From contig JANYDH010000130.1 of NCBI GenBank assembly GCA_025359865.1, forward strand, positions 1 to 54,891: 54,891 bases of DNA. The letters run 5' to 3'. Positions within the stretch are counted from its first letter, which is position 1. Each line of letters begins with the position of its first letter. Source of the stretch: Actinomycetes bacterium (lineage in GTDB: Bacteria > Actinomycetota > Acidimicrobiia > Acidimicrobiales > Ilumatobacteraceae). This document shows positions 40,305-49,500 of the stretch, one piece after another. Made by a program: the position numbers and the translations under genes. The notes under the pieces are model-generated. The model was not told the DNA's origin, searched no databases, and saw only the letters and a list, made by a program, of their open reading frames with translations.

Positions 40305-41546
40305 TCAGATAGGGAGGTCGCCGGTTGCGGTGCGCGTACTGCCATGGTCGGTATAGGCCTTGATGGTGTTCTCCGCGATCCGCATCTGGTGGATCTCGTC
40401 AGCGCCGTCAGCGAATCGCGCCCAGCGGGCATGTTGCATCATGTTGGCCAGCGGCGTGTCGGTGGAGTAGCCAAGCGCGCCGTGCACCTGGATGGCACGA
40501 TCGATGATGCGGTTCAGGCTGTTGGCGACGAAGTGCTTGGCCATCGACACCTCGGTACGGAAGTCGTCGCCGCGATCGATCTTGTAGGCAGCGTGCAGCA
40601 CCATCAACTTGCACTGGTACAGCTCCATCGCGGAATCGGCGATGAGCCACTGGATGCCCTGCTTCTCGGCGAGCAGGCTGCCGTGGCTGTAGCGCTTGAG
40701 TGAGCGGTCGACCATCATGTCGAGCGCTGTCTCGGCCTGAGCGATCCAGCGCATGCAGTGGGCCAATCGGGCAGGCCCCAGACGGTACTGGCCGAGGCGG
40801 TGGCCATTGCCACGACCGCCCAGGATTTGCGCGTCGTGCACGCGCAAGTCGGTGATGATGATCTCGCTGTGGCCGCCGGGGCCGTGCATCGTCTCGATCT
40901 CGCGGACGTTGTTCCAGCCCTCGGTCGGCAGGTCGATGATGAACGCCGTATTGGCACCGCGCGACCCTTCCGGTACATCGGGTTCGGTACGCGCGATGAG
41001 GATCGCGAACTTGGCGCGATCGGCGCCGGAGATGAACCACTTGTGTCCGTTGATGACCCACTCGTCGCCGTCTTGGATGGCGCTCGTCTTGATCAGCGTC
41101 GGGTCGCTACCGGCCACCTCTGGTTCGGTCATCGCGAAGCATGAAGACGAGACGCCCTTGCACAACGGGGCCAGGTACTTTTCTTTCTGCTCTGGCGTGG
41201 CCCAATGCAACAAGGTGTGCATGTTGCCTTCGTCGGGCGCCTGACAGTTCAACACCCACGGCCCGACACGGGTCTTGGCAACCTCGGCCTGCACCATCGC
41301 CAGCGCGACATGGCCGAGGCCCATCCCACCCCAGTCCTTGGGCATGTGCGGCAGCCACAGGCCTGCCTTGACGGCCTCCTTGCGGAGTGCGATGAGGGCG
41401 GTGACGTAGTCGCGGCGGTTGTCGCTGCTCATCTCCTCACGGTGACCGAATTGCTCGATGGCCGGCTTGATCGTGCCGTCGACGAACTCGCGGACCCGGT
41501 CGCGGATCTCTTGATGCTCGGGTGCGAGTGTGAAGTCGATGGCCAT
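40305..41546 (-). CDS. acyl-CoA dehydrogenase family protein
   Basis: This second acyl-CoA dehydrogenase has 413 residues. Diagnostic parts are MPKDWGGMGLGHVALAMVQAEV, CFAMTEPEVAGSDPTLIKTSA, NGHKWFISGADRAKFAILIART, the FAD-adjacent RYSHGSLLAEKQGIQW and the C-terminal IQVHGALGYSTDTPLANMM. The typical length and start (MAIDFTLAPEHQEIRDRVREF) indicate ATG 41546, preceded by GGAGGG on the minus strand. The frame continues upstream but only as intergenic sequence. It faces the other acyl-CoA dehydrogenase gene tail to tail; the two differ clearly and are not a recent duplication. Confidence 0.93.
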   Translation of the reverse strand: MAIDFTLAPEHQEIRDRVREFVDGTIKPAIEQFGHREEMSSDNRRDYVTALIALRKEAVKAGLWLPHMPKDWGGMGLGHVALAMVQAEVAKTRVGPWVLNCQAPDEGNMHTLLHWATPEQKEKYLAPLCKGVSSSCFAMTEPEVAGSDPTLIKTSAIQDGDEWVINGHKWFISGADRAKFAILIARTEPDVPEGSRGANTAFIIDLPTEGWNNVREIETMHGPGGHSEIIITDLRVHDAQILGGRGNGHRLGQYRLGPARLAHCMRWIAQAETALDMMVDRSLKRYSHGSLLAEKQGIQWLIADSAMELYQCKLMVLHAAYKIDRGDDFRTEVSMAKHFVANSLNRIIDRAIQVHGALGYSTDTPLANMMQHARWARFADGADEIHQMRIAENTIKAYTDHGSTRTATGDLPI

Positions 41547-41663
41547 CGTTGTCCCTCCGGGCAGATCGGTTGATGTGCCGCTGCCGCGTACCTTAGGGGA
41601 AGGGATGCATGAGGTAGAATCGAAGTTCCTTGGCAGATGTGACGACACAGGAAAAGAGCGACT

Positions 41664-42044
41664 ATGCGAAATCACGAGTTGACGCGGCGGGTAGTACTTG
41701 CGGGTGCTCTTGCGACCGGCTCGTTGGTGGCCGTAGCCGTACCGAGCTGGTCGGCGGCGGCGAGCCCAGTTGCAACTCAAACGGTGACGAGCACCACTGT
41801 GGTGAGCAGTTCGAGCGACAAGAACTACGAGGTGGTCGACGGGATCTTTTCGACCAAGGAAAAGGCTCAGGAACGGATCGATGCATTAAAGGCGGCGAAG
41901 TTCAAGAAGTTCAAAATCAAAGACATCAGCCCGCAATTTGCCGTGGTCCGGGTCAAGTTGACCAAGGACCAGGCGACGAAGCTGGCGAAGCAGATCAACG
42001 ACGCCGGTGGTCTGGGCAAGGCACGGATCAAGAAGCTGGCCTGA
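41664..42044 (+). CDS. exported SPOR-like domain protein
   Basis: This is a 126-residue secreted protein. The signal peptide (MRNHELTRRVVLAGALATGSLVAVAVPSWS region) carries twin Arg, with a likely cleavage after SAA-ASP near residue 33. It is followed by a short Thr/Ser linker and a single Lys-rich domain (YEVVDGIFSTKEKAQERIDALK, FAVVRVKLTKDQATKLAKQIN). The beta-alpha-beta pattern fits SPOR/sporulation-related repeats, which bind glycan strands of denuded peptidoglycan. A lone exported SPOR-like domain is unusual; binding to the wall is an inference. GGAAAAGAG lies just upstream of the ATG. Confidence 0.6.
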   Translation: MRNHELTRRVVLAGALATGSLVAVAVPSWSAAASPVATQTVTSTTVVSSSSDKNYEVVDGIFSTKEKAQERIDALKAAKFKKFKIKDISPQFAVVRVKLTKDQATKLAKQINDAGGLGKARIKKLA

Positions 42045-42120
42045 CGCAGCGATCCAGATCTCACAGACCCGGACGTTGTGAGGTTCCGGCAGCCCAGCCT
42101 TGACAGCCACACGCAACGGG

Positions 42121-43506
42121 TCAGCGGCTGACCTCGAAGAACTGGATTCGCGGCGGCTGAAACGGTGCGAGGTCGAACGTGATGGTCACCGGAGCACGTT
42201 GTTGATCGAGCGCGGTGATCGTGGCCGCGGCACCGGTACCGGCTTCGATCCTGTCGATGTGCAGTGGGCCATGCCCATCGATCACTGCTACGGCCGCGGC
42301 GCGACGCCGTTCGAACGATTCGTCCAGGTCGACGTTGTCGGCAAAGACCAGGGCGGCCTGACCATCATCCCACCTGTTCAGGAGCGCAACGAGTTGGTTA
42401 GCGATCTGGGTCTGCGTGGTCGTGACGATGCCGGTTGGTTGCAACAGTTCGTCGCGTACTTGGTCGAGCATCCGCAGCGTCAGTTCAGCCATCGGTGCGT
42501 AGGTCACGTTCGACAAAGCGACTGCCCCTAACCGTCGACCCGGAAGCCAGCGCATGTTCGAGCCATAGCCGGGCAATCCGCCGGAATGCCCAACGACGAC
42601 CCCGAGGGTCGGGTCATCCCTGATGAGCAGTCCGTAGCCGTAGCCGGTTGGCGCGCCGCGCCCTGCCAGCACCTTGCTGCCTGCGTAGCGGTGGATCTGA
42701 TGCATCTCTCGCCGTGATGCTCGCGAGAGGGGCCCCAGGTCGGGGCCGTCGCGAGGGGGAAACGCGTCGTCCATCCATGAGATCCACCGGGTCAGGTCTG
42801 CAACACAGGTCCAGAGTCCACCCATCGGCGCCAGTTCGCCGTCACCGATCGGTGTCGCCTCGCGGACGTTGGTTCCATCCTCATGTCGATACGGGTATGC
42901 CCAATCGTGGTGGCCGGGCATGATCCAGGTGGTGCGTTTCATCCCGAGTGCCGGTAGTAGCCGGTTGGACACGTGGTCTTGTACCCGGTGTCCGCTGACC
43001 CGTTTGATCACCCTGCCGATGAGCGCGTAGCCGAGGTTCGAGTATTCGAACGCGGTGCCGGGTGATGCGGCAAACAGCCCTCCCGACGCGATGACGGCGT
43101 CGAGTTCGGCGTCGGTAATGTCGAGGTGGCGGTCGGCCCAGGGATCGTCGGTGGCGAGTCCGGAGCCCATCGATAACAGGTGTGCGATGGTGATCAGCGG
43201 CGCGTCTTCGGCGGGACCGATGAGCGCGGCCAGTTCAGGAGCGTGGCGGGCAATGGGGTCATCCAACTGAAACGCGCCTTCGTCGCGCAGGAGTAGAACG
43301 ACCGCCGCCGTGAAGCTCTTTGTCATTGAGGCAATCCGGTAGACCGTTCGTTCGGTGGGAGCGGTGTCGTCAGCCAGCGCGCCGCTGGATCCGTGGAGGG
43401 CAAGCTCTCCATCCGCGATTACGCCCCAGGCGACACTAGGACAGTGGTGTTCGCACGCAAACGAGTCGACTAGGTCGTCGAGTTCGGTGCGGTGCGACTC
43501 GATCAT
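42121..43506 (-). CDS. serine hydrolase, beta-lactamase/D-alanyl-D-alanine carboxypeptidase-like (class C family)
   Basis: This 461-residue serine hydrolase has the SxxK motif SMTK (Ser60, Lys63), YxN as YSN (Tyr155) and the third motif HSG in VVGHSGGLPGYG. Together these are the catalytic set of class C beta-lactamase/esterase/DD-peptidase-like proteins. No signal peptide is visible, so an intracellular esterase or peptidase is more likely than a true beta-lactamase. The C-terminal third is a separate beta-rich domain. The start is ATG 43506, overlapping the TGA of the CHAD gene (ATGA); the longer open frame upstream is antisense-like sequence over CHAD. Confidence 0.87.
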   Translation of the reverse strand: MIESHRTELDDLVDSFACEHHCPSVAWGVIADGELALHGSSGALADDTAPTERTVYRIASMTKSFTAAVVLLLRDEGAFQLDDPIARHAPELAALIGPAEDAPLITIAHLLSMGSGLATDDPWADRHLDITDAELDAVIASGGLFAASPGTAFEYSNLGYALIGRVIKRVSGHRVQDHVSNRLLPALGMKRTTWIMPGHHDWAYPYRHEDGTNVREATPIGDGELAPMGGLWTCVADLTRWISWMDDAFPPRDGPDLGPLSRASRREMHQIHRYAGSKVLAGRGAPTGYGYGLLIRDDPTLGVVVGHSGGLPGYGSNMRWLPGRRLGAVALSNVTYAPMAELTLRMLDQVRDELLQPTGIVTTTQTQIANQLVALLNRWDDGQAALVFADNVDLDESFERRRAAAVAVIDGHGPLHIDRIEAGTGAAATITALDQQRAPVTITFDLAPFQPPRIQFFEVSR

Positions 43507-44438
43507 CGTGGTCGAACCGTGAGCCGCTTGGTCATCGCCGCGAGGTCGCGCTTGATCTTCGGCGTGTCGAAGTCGGCGAACTGTCCGGCGAACGCTGCAC
43601 GGGCGCAGAGTCGGCGGGTCTCGAGATGCGTGGTGAGTTGCGTGAACGCCGGCCCGAGTTCCATCGTGGCGAGGGCGACGCGCAACGCTTCGCATTGCAC
43701 GGCAACGTCCTGATATTCGCCGAGGTTGTCCTGCAACTGTTTCAGACGTCGTACGTAGCGTGCGGTCGCCCGACGCGGAAGCAGACCCGCAAAGCATTCG
43801 ATCTGATAACGCAGGCGTTTGGCGTCCTTGCGTAGGTCGTGCAGCGCTTCGGGTACCGAGTGGTCGTCGATCCTGCGGCCGTGATGCACGAGTCGGCGAT
43901 GTGCAGACGTGATGTTGGCGGCCACGACCGGCCTCAAGCCGGTGGTGCCGAGTCGACCGGCATCGGCTGGAGGGGTCGCAAGCCAGAGATTCCAACTACT
44001 GATCAACGCCCTCGTCGGTTTCGATTTCATCGCCGTCACGAATGCCCGTCGCGCCCGGCGGCGCTCACGAACGAGCTTGTCGTGTAACGGCTCCAGTGCT
44101 GTGCATGAAGCCGTCAACGATGCACCCGACGCTGCACCCGAATCAAGCGCAGCCATGTACCCCGGCCAGTTCAACAGCAATACGTCGAGATCACGCGGGG
44201 TGGAGGTGAGACCGGCCAAAAACCGGAAGCCGTCGGCAAAGCGCTGCCGTTCTGCTTCGGGTAGTACACCCTTGGCCTGCCCGAGCACGGTGCGGGTCTG
44301 GCGAACGGCAACGCGTAGTTCATGCAGGAACTCGGTGTCGGTGTCATCGAGGGCACCTTGCCAGTTCGCCTCGATCGTGTGCGCCAGATTCGCCAGCACA
44401 GCGCGGAACCCGAGCTCGGCTGGTTGGGCTTTGCTCAC
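43503..44438 (-). CDS. CHAD domain-containing protein
   Basis: The 311-residue protein is an all-helical CHAD domain with the conserved basic/His pattern. There are two related halves: ELRVAVRQTRTVL and RDLDVLL in the first, and LHDLRKDAKRLRYQIECF and LQDNLGEYQDVAVQ in the second. CHAD proteins bind inorganic polyphosphate and often associate with polyphosphate granules. No CYTH domain is fused or adjacent, so this is the stand-alone form. It precedes the serine hydrolase with a 4-bp overlap, and its upstream region carries an 11-bp tandem repeat. Confidence 0.9.
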   Translation of the reverse strand: MSKAQPAELGFRAVLANLAHTIEANWQGALDDTDTEFLHELRVAVRQTRTVLGQAKGVLPEAERQRFADGFRFLAGLTSTPRDLDVLLLNWPGYMAALDSGAASGASLTASCTALEPLHDKLVRERRRARRAFVTAMKSKPTRALISSWNLWLATPPADAGRLGTTGLRPVVAANITSAHRRLVHHGRRIDDHSVPEALHDLRKDAKRLRYQIECFAGLLPRRATARYVRRLKQLQDNLGEYQDVAVQCEALRVALATMELGPAFTQLTTHLETRRLCARAAFAGQFADFDTPKIKRDLAAMTKRLTVRPR

Positions 44439-44449
44439 GTCAGAATCTT

Positions 44450-44480
44450 ACTCGCGCCATACTCGCGCCATACTCGCGCC
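44450..44480. repeat. 11-bp tandem repeat upstream of the CHAD gene
   Basis: The unit ACTCGCGCCAT is repeated at 44450-44460 and 44461-44471, followed by a 9-base partial copy (ACTCGCGCC) to 44480. It begins 12 bp upstream of the CHAD start codon and lies in the divergent promoter region shared with the gene at 44533. The period equals that of the repeat at 20671-20706, with a different sequence. Confidence 0.75.
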
Positions 44481-44532
44481 TCGGCGCAGTGCGTGGACGA
44501 CCGTCGGGCTGTGGACGTGTCAGTCTTGCCTC

Positions 44533-45306
44533 ATGAATCCGGATCGCACGGTTCCCGACGAATTGCTTGGCTGTTGGGTGCGGTCGTGGATCCGTTGGGC
44601 GGATGGGCGGTTCGACGACCGCAGCATCGTCGTCTGGTTGCAGACACCGTTGGCAATGGCCGACCTGCGGCTCGATCATGATCGTCTCGACCTGTCGGCG
44701 CGTAGCTCGTTGGCCGGCTGCACCGTTGACGAACTGGCCGACCTGGCCCGCTCGCAGTCGAGTAGCGGAGTCACCCACTGTCAGCCGCTGGTCTTGGCTC
44801 CCGGTGAGCGGCGGGCCACCGTGTCGTGGCATACCGGTACCGATGGCGTCGACTTCCAACCGGTGTCGGCTTTTCCGGAGCCCGGGCTGATGGAGTGGAG
44901 CGAGGATGGCACGGTGATGATCGAGCGTGCGCCGAGCGGTGCCTACGAGGAGGAGTGGCGGCTGCTTGCGGGCTCGCGGACCTCGTTCATGTATCGCGTT
45001 CTTGATCAGCCAGATGGCAGGCGGTCGGCGCTCTACGTCGCCGGAGATCGGGCGATACTGGTGCGTGACCGCGACCCTGGCTGTTCGTTCGGGGCCTCGC
45101 GTTCGCTTGTCGAACTTGTGCGGGCCAGTCATGATGATCGTCGCCGGGCGGAGCAACTCGTTGACTGCGAGTTCTCGTTCGCCCGCCGATCGGGCGACCA
45201 CTTTGTGATCGAGTCGAGCACGCTCCCATGGCGACGGGGTACTGAAATCCGCTGTGCCGAACCGATCATGTCGTCGCCCTCCAGTTGGATGGGCAGACCG
45301 GCATGA
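44533..45306 (+). CDS. conserved hypothetical protein (HRI1-like), coupled to a Rieske oxygenase
   Basis: This 257-residue protein without signal peptide is Trp-rich and probably all-beta. The opening GCWVRSWIRWADGRFDDRSIVVWLQTPLAMADLRL resembles bacterial relatives of the HRI1/lipocalin-like family (pattern W-R-S-I-x-W-A-D-G ... V-x-W-L-Q-T ... A-D-L-R). The assignment is by eye and tentative. Lipocalin-like relatives could bind small hydrophobic ligands. The start at 44533 is chosen because the open frame upstream (to 43909) is antisense to CHAD. Its stop overlaps the Rieske oxygenase start (ATGA), so it may act with that enzyme. Confidence 0.6.
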   Translation: MNPDRTVPDELLGCWVRSWIRWADGRFDDRSIVVWLQTPLAMADLRLDHDRLDLSARSSLAGCTVDELADLARSQSSSGVTHCQPLVLAPGERRATVSWHTGTDGVDFQPVSAFPEPGLMEWSEDGTVMIERAPSGAYEEEWRLLAGSRTSFMYRVLDQPDGRRSALYVAGDRAILVRDRDPGCSFGASRSLVELVRASHDDRRRAEQLVDCEFSFARRSGDHFVIESSTLPWRRGTEIRCAEPIMSSPSSWMGRPA

Positions 45307-46460
45307 GCGATCTGATGCGGCGGTTGGCCGAGCACGCCGGACTCAGTTTTGACAGAGCCGTACTGTTACCGCCAGAGGCATACACCTCGGCAGAGATGCT
45401 CGACGCCGAGCGAACGCATCTGTTCGCCCACGAATGGCTGTGCGCGGGTCGTACAGCGGATCTGGTGAATGCTGGCGACTATCTCACCGTGGACGTACCC
45501 GCTGGACAGCTCGGTGCTGAGCATGATTCGGTGATCATCGTCCGCGATGAGCAAGGTGAACTGGGCGCGTTCGCCAACGTGTGTGCGCACCGTTGCGCCA
45601 CACTGCTGCTGGGTTGCGGCACGGCAGCACGAATCACCTGCCCATATCACGCGTGGGTGTACCGGTTGGATGGCCAGCTCGTCGCTGCTCCGTACATGCA
45701 CCGCACCGTCGACGCTGACGGTCGGCCGTTCAACACGTCCGACCATCATCTCCAGCGGCTGCTGCTCGAGGTGTGGGAGGGCTTCGTCTACGTGAATGCC
45801 GACCCTGCGGCGCTACCGCTCGGGCCGCGCCTCGAAGGGCTGTCGGCGGTGGTCGGTCGGTACCGGATGGCGGGCTACGTGCCCGTCGCCTGCGGCGTGG
45901 ACGAGTGGAACACCAATTGGAAGTGTCTCGCCGAAAACTTCATGGACGCGTATCACGTGTTCAAGGTGCACCGCAGCACGTTCGCGACCGACGGTGATTC
46001 CACGGCCAACACCACCGTGTATCCGGGTACCGATGCATACGCGTATCACCTTGCAGTCGACGATCCCGCCAGCTCGCATGGCATCGCCCACGCCGACAAT
46101 GTCGTGCTGGACGGCACCTGGCGTCGTACCACCGCACTTGCTGCGGTGTTCCCGAGCCACGTGATGCAGATCCAAGCCGACTGGCTGTGGTATCTGGCTC
46201 TCAGCCCGGTCGGTACCGATCGGGTACGGATCCGCTGGGATGTGTCGGTCGCGCCCGAGCAGCTGGCCGCCCAGCCGGACCCACGGGGGTATGTGGCGGA
46301 GGTGCTCGGGCTGTTGGAGCGGGTCAACGCCGAGGATCGCCCCGTGGTCGAAGGCGTCCATCGCGGACTACGAAATGGCAACGCTCAGCGTGGTCCGTTT
46401 TCGTATCTGGAGCGCAACGTCTACGACTTCGACCGCTACGTCGCGCAGAGGGTGAGCTAG
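45303..46460 (+). CDS. aromatic ring-hydroxylating/Rieske non-haem iron oxygenase, alpha subunit
   Basis: This 385-residue Rieske oxygenase has the 2Fe-2S motif CAHRC...CPYH (Cys94-x-His96, Cys113-x2-His116) and the mononuclear iron motif ENFMDAYHVFKVH (His218, His223). These define the alpha subunits of Rieske dioxygenases and monooxygenases (choline/carnitine-type and aromatic-type). The ATGA start overlap at 45303 couples it to the HRI1-like gene. No beta subunit, ferredoxin or reductase gene is adjacent, so its electron supply must come from elsewhere. The substrate is unknown. Confidence 0.92.
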   Translation: MSDLMRRLAEHAGLSFDRAVLLPPEAYTSAEMLDAERTHLFAHEWLCAGRTADLVNAGDYLTVDVPAGQLGAEHDSVIIVRDEQGELGAFANVCAHRCATLLLGCGTAARITCPYHAWVYRLDGQLVAAPYMHRTVDADGRPFNTSDHHLQRLLLEVWEGFVYVNADPAALPLGPRLEGLSAVVGRYRMAGYVPVACGVDEWNTNWKCLAENFMDAYHVFKVHRSTFATDGDSTANTTVYPGTDAYAYHLAVDDPASSHGIAHADNVVLDGTWRRTTALAAVFPSHVMQIQADWLWYLALSPVGTDRVRIRWDVSVAPEQLAAQPDPRGYVAEVLGLLERVNAEDRPVVEGVHRGLRNGNAQRGPFSYLERNVYDFDRYVAQRVS

Positions 46461-46524
46461 CCGTGAGCCGGGCCGGATAGCATCTCCTTTGGGGCATAAG
46501 ACTGGTGTTCGGAGGGGTGTCATT

Positions 46525-49500
46525 GTGCTAAATGCGTCAGACCGACATGACGATCTCCGCGGTATTGAGGCGATGTCTGCGGAGGAACTGCGCCGAGTCG
46601 TCCACGATCTGCGGGTGCATCACGTCGAGCTGTTCGACATGGCGCCCGTTGGGTACATGACACTTGACGCCGATGGGCTGATCGTCCAGGCGAACCTGAC
46701 CGTCGCGTCGATGTTGGGCGTCGAGCGCGCCACGTTGATCGGGCAGCCGTTCGACCTGCTTGTTGCCGTCGAGCACCGCGATGACGCCCGCCTGGTTCGC
46801 CGGCGGTTGGCAGAGCAAGGTGGTGTGAACGTCCAGGAAATGGTCATGATCCGCCCCACTGGGGCCCGGTTTTGGGCCCGGTTGGAATCCTCGGTGACAA
46901 CGACGGCGATGGCCGATCCGGCGGTGCGACTCGTGTTGAGCGATATCTCTGCTGCGAAGTCGTTGGCACTGCTGCGCGAGCTGGAATGGGCAATGTTGGA
47001 ACGGTGCGCTCGTGGCGTGGCGTTGCCTTCACTGCTCGAATCGCTTGTGGTCGGGTACGAGTCGATGACCCCGGGAATGCGCGGCTCGGTGCTGTTGCTC
47101 GATCTGTCGGGTCGGCATCTCCGTATCGGGGCGGCCCCCCATCTGCCGGTGGAGTATTGCGATGCGATTGACGGCATCGAGATCGGCCCCGCAGTTGGTT
47201 CGTGTGGTACCGCAGCCCATACCGGTCAGACCGTGGTTGCCGCGGATATCGCGACCGATCCGCGCTGGGTCGACTTCTGTGATCTTGCTTTGGCTCATGG
47301 GCTGAGGTCGTGTTGGTCGGTGCCGATCACCGGTGCATCCGGCAGGGTGCTCGGTACGTTTGCGTTCTATTTCGACGTACCTCGTGCAGCCACAGCCGAT
47401 GATCTGGCGGCAATCGAACACGGTGCCAATCTGGCCGGCGTGGCCATCGAACGAGACCGGACTGCAGCCGAATTGGCTGAGAGCATCCAGCGGTTCGAAG
47501 GGGCCTTCGAGCACTCTGCGATCGCGATGTCACTCGCCGCGCCTGATGGCACTCGGATCAGGGTCAATGCGAGGAGAGCCGCAATGCTCGGCTACACCGA
47601 AGCCGAGACCCTGGCGATGAGGTTCGAAGACAGCTGTCACCCGGACGACCAAGCCACTGCCTGGGTGTTGTGGGACCGACTCCTGGCCGGCGAAATCGAT
47701 TCGTACGAGAACCCTCTGCGCTTCATTCACAAAGATGGCCACACAGTGTGGACGTCCGTGGCCAATGCGGCAGTCAGGGATGCTGGCGGAAACATCTTGT
47801 ACGTGGTCAGTCAGGTTGTTGACATGACCAGTCAGACGCTGGTTGAACGTGAACTGCGACGTAGCGAGGAGCAACTGTCCATCACGTTGCAGTCCATCGG
47901 AGATGCGGTCATCACGACCGACGCGGCTGGACTCATCACGCGGATGAACACCACCGCAGAGCGTCTCACCGGATGGTCGCTTGCTGATGCGGCAGGTCTA
48001 CGGCTGTCGCAGGTGTACCAGATCGTTGACGCCCGAACTCTGCTTCCGGCGGTCGACTCCGCTGCGCTGGTCATGGACAGCGGTCGAGTGGTCAGTCTGG
48101 CCGACCACTCCATGCTCATCGCTCGTGACGGCCAGGAATTCCGGATCTCCGACAGCGCCGCCCCGATCCGCGATACGACTGGCGTGATCGTGGGGGTCGT
48201 GGTGGTGTTCAGAGATGTGACCGATGTATACCTGTTGCATCAATCGCTGGAAGCCTCTGCAGGGGTGCTCGAACGCACGGGTGCGATAGCCAAGATCGGC
48301 GGGTGGGAACTCGATCTGCGAACCGGTCAAGGGGTGTGGACGCCCGAATTGTTTCGGATCCTCGACGTCGTCCCTCCGGTGATTCCCCCCCTCGAGGAGG
48401 GATTCGATCGTTTCTTTCCGCCGGATTCCAGAGTGATGGTGCAGACCGCGATGCAAGCAGGTATGTCCGACGGGACACCGTGGGATCTTGAAGTATCAAT
48501 GCTCACCGGCAGCGGTCAGCCGATCTGGATCCGACTTACCGGCGCGGCCACGTTCGATGACGGTCAGCCGGTGCGACTGAGCGGGGTTTTCCACGACATC
48601 ACGCAACGTCGGGCGGCTGAGGAGGCGCTCAGTCGTAGCGAGGCCCGCTTGCGACAAGCGGTCAAGATGGAGTCGGTCGGGCTGCTGGCCGGCGGTGTTG
48701 CTCACGATTTCAACAACATGTTGGGCGTGATACTTGGTCACGCTGAAGTCGCGATGGGCGAGCCCGACGCCGTCGGGCGGGTACACGCCCATCTTGGTGC
48801 GATTTGCCAGGCGGCTGAACGGTCTGCGGCACTCACTCGCCAATTGTTGGCATACTCTCGTCAGCAGCCCGTGGTCCCCGAGGTCGTCGATCTGAACCAT
48901 GCGGTCGATGCAGTGCTGGGGATACTGCAGCGGTTGGTCGGCGACGACGTCAGCGTGCTCGTGCAACGAGGTGCCGATCTGTGGCCGGTCGAGATCGATC
49001 CCTCGCAGATCGATCAGATCCTGACCAATTTGTGTGTCAATGCCCGCGACGCCATCGCTGGGGTCGGCCAGATCGTGATCGAGACCGCGAACTGTGTTCT
49101 CGACGCAGCGTTCTGCGCGTCGAGGTTGGATGCTGAGCCGGGCGAGTACGTGCGGCTGACTGTTCGTGATACTGGGATGGGGATTGACCCGGAGACACTT
49201 CCTCGGCTGTTCGAGCCGTTCTTCACGACCAAAGCAGTCGGTTCGGGAACCGGGCTGGGGCTGGCAACCGTGTACGGCGTGGTCACCCAGAACCTGGGGT
49301 TTGTCGACGTGTCGAGCGATCCTGGTCAGGGTGCCACATTCCTGGTGTATCTACCGCGCCGCGTGAGTGGTGACGCAACGAGCCCAGGGTTGACCGATCA
49401 GCTGGCCGCCGTGCCTGCCGGCGGTTCCGGCATGGTGTTGGTGGTCGAAGACGAGCCCGAGTTACTGGAGTTGGTCACCGAGGTGCTCGAACGTGAGGGG

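Noticed and set aside
42045-42120. CTCACA/TGTGAG hairpin between convergent genes, possible terminator
   Set aside because: Only six pairs with an 11-nt loop and no T-run; too weak to report.
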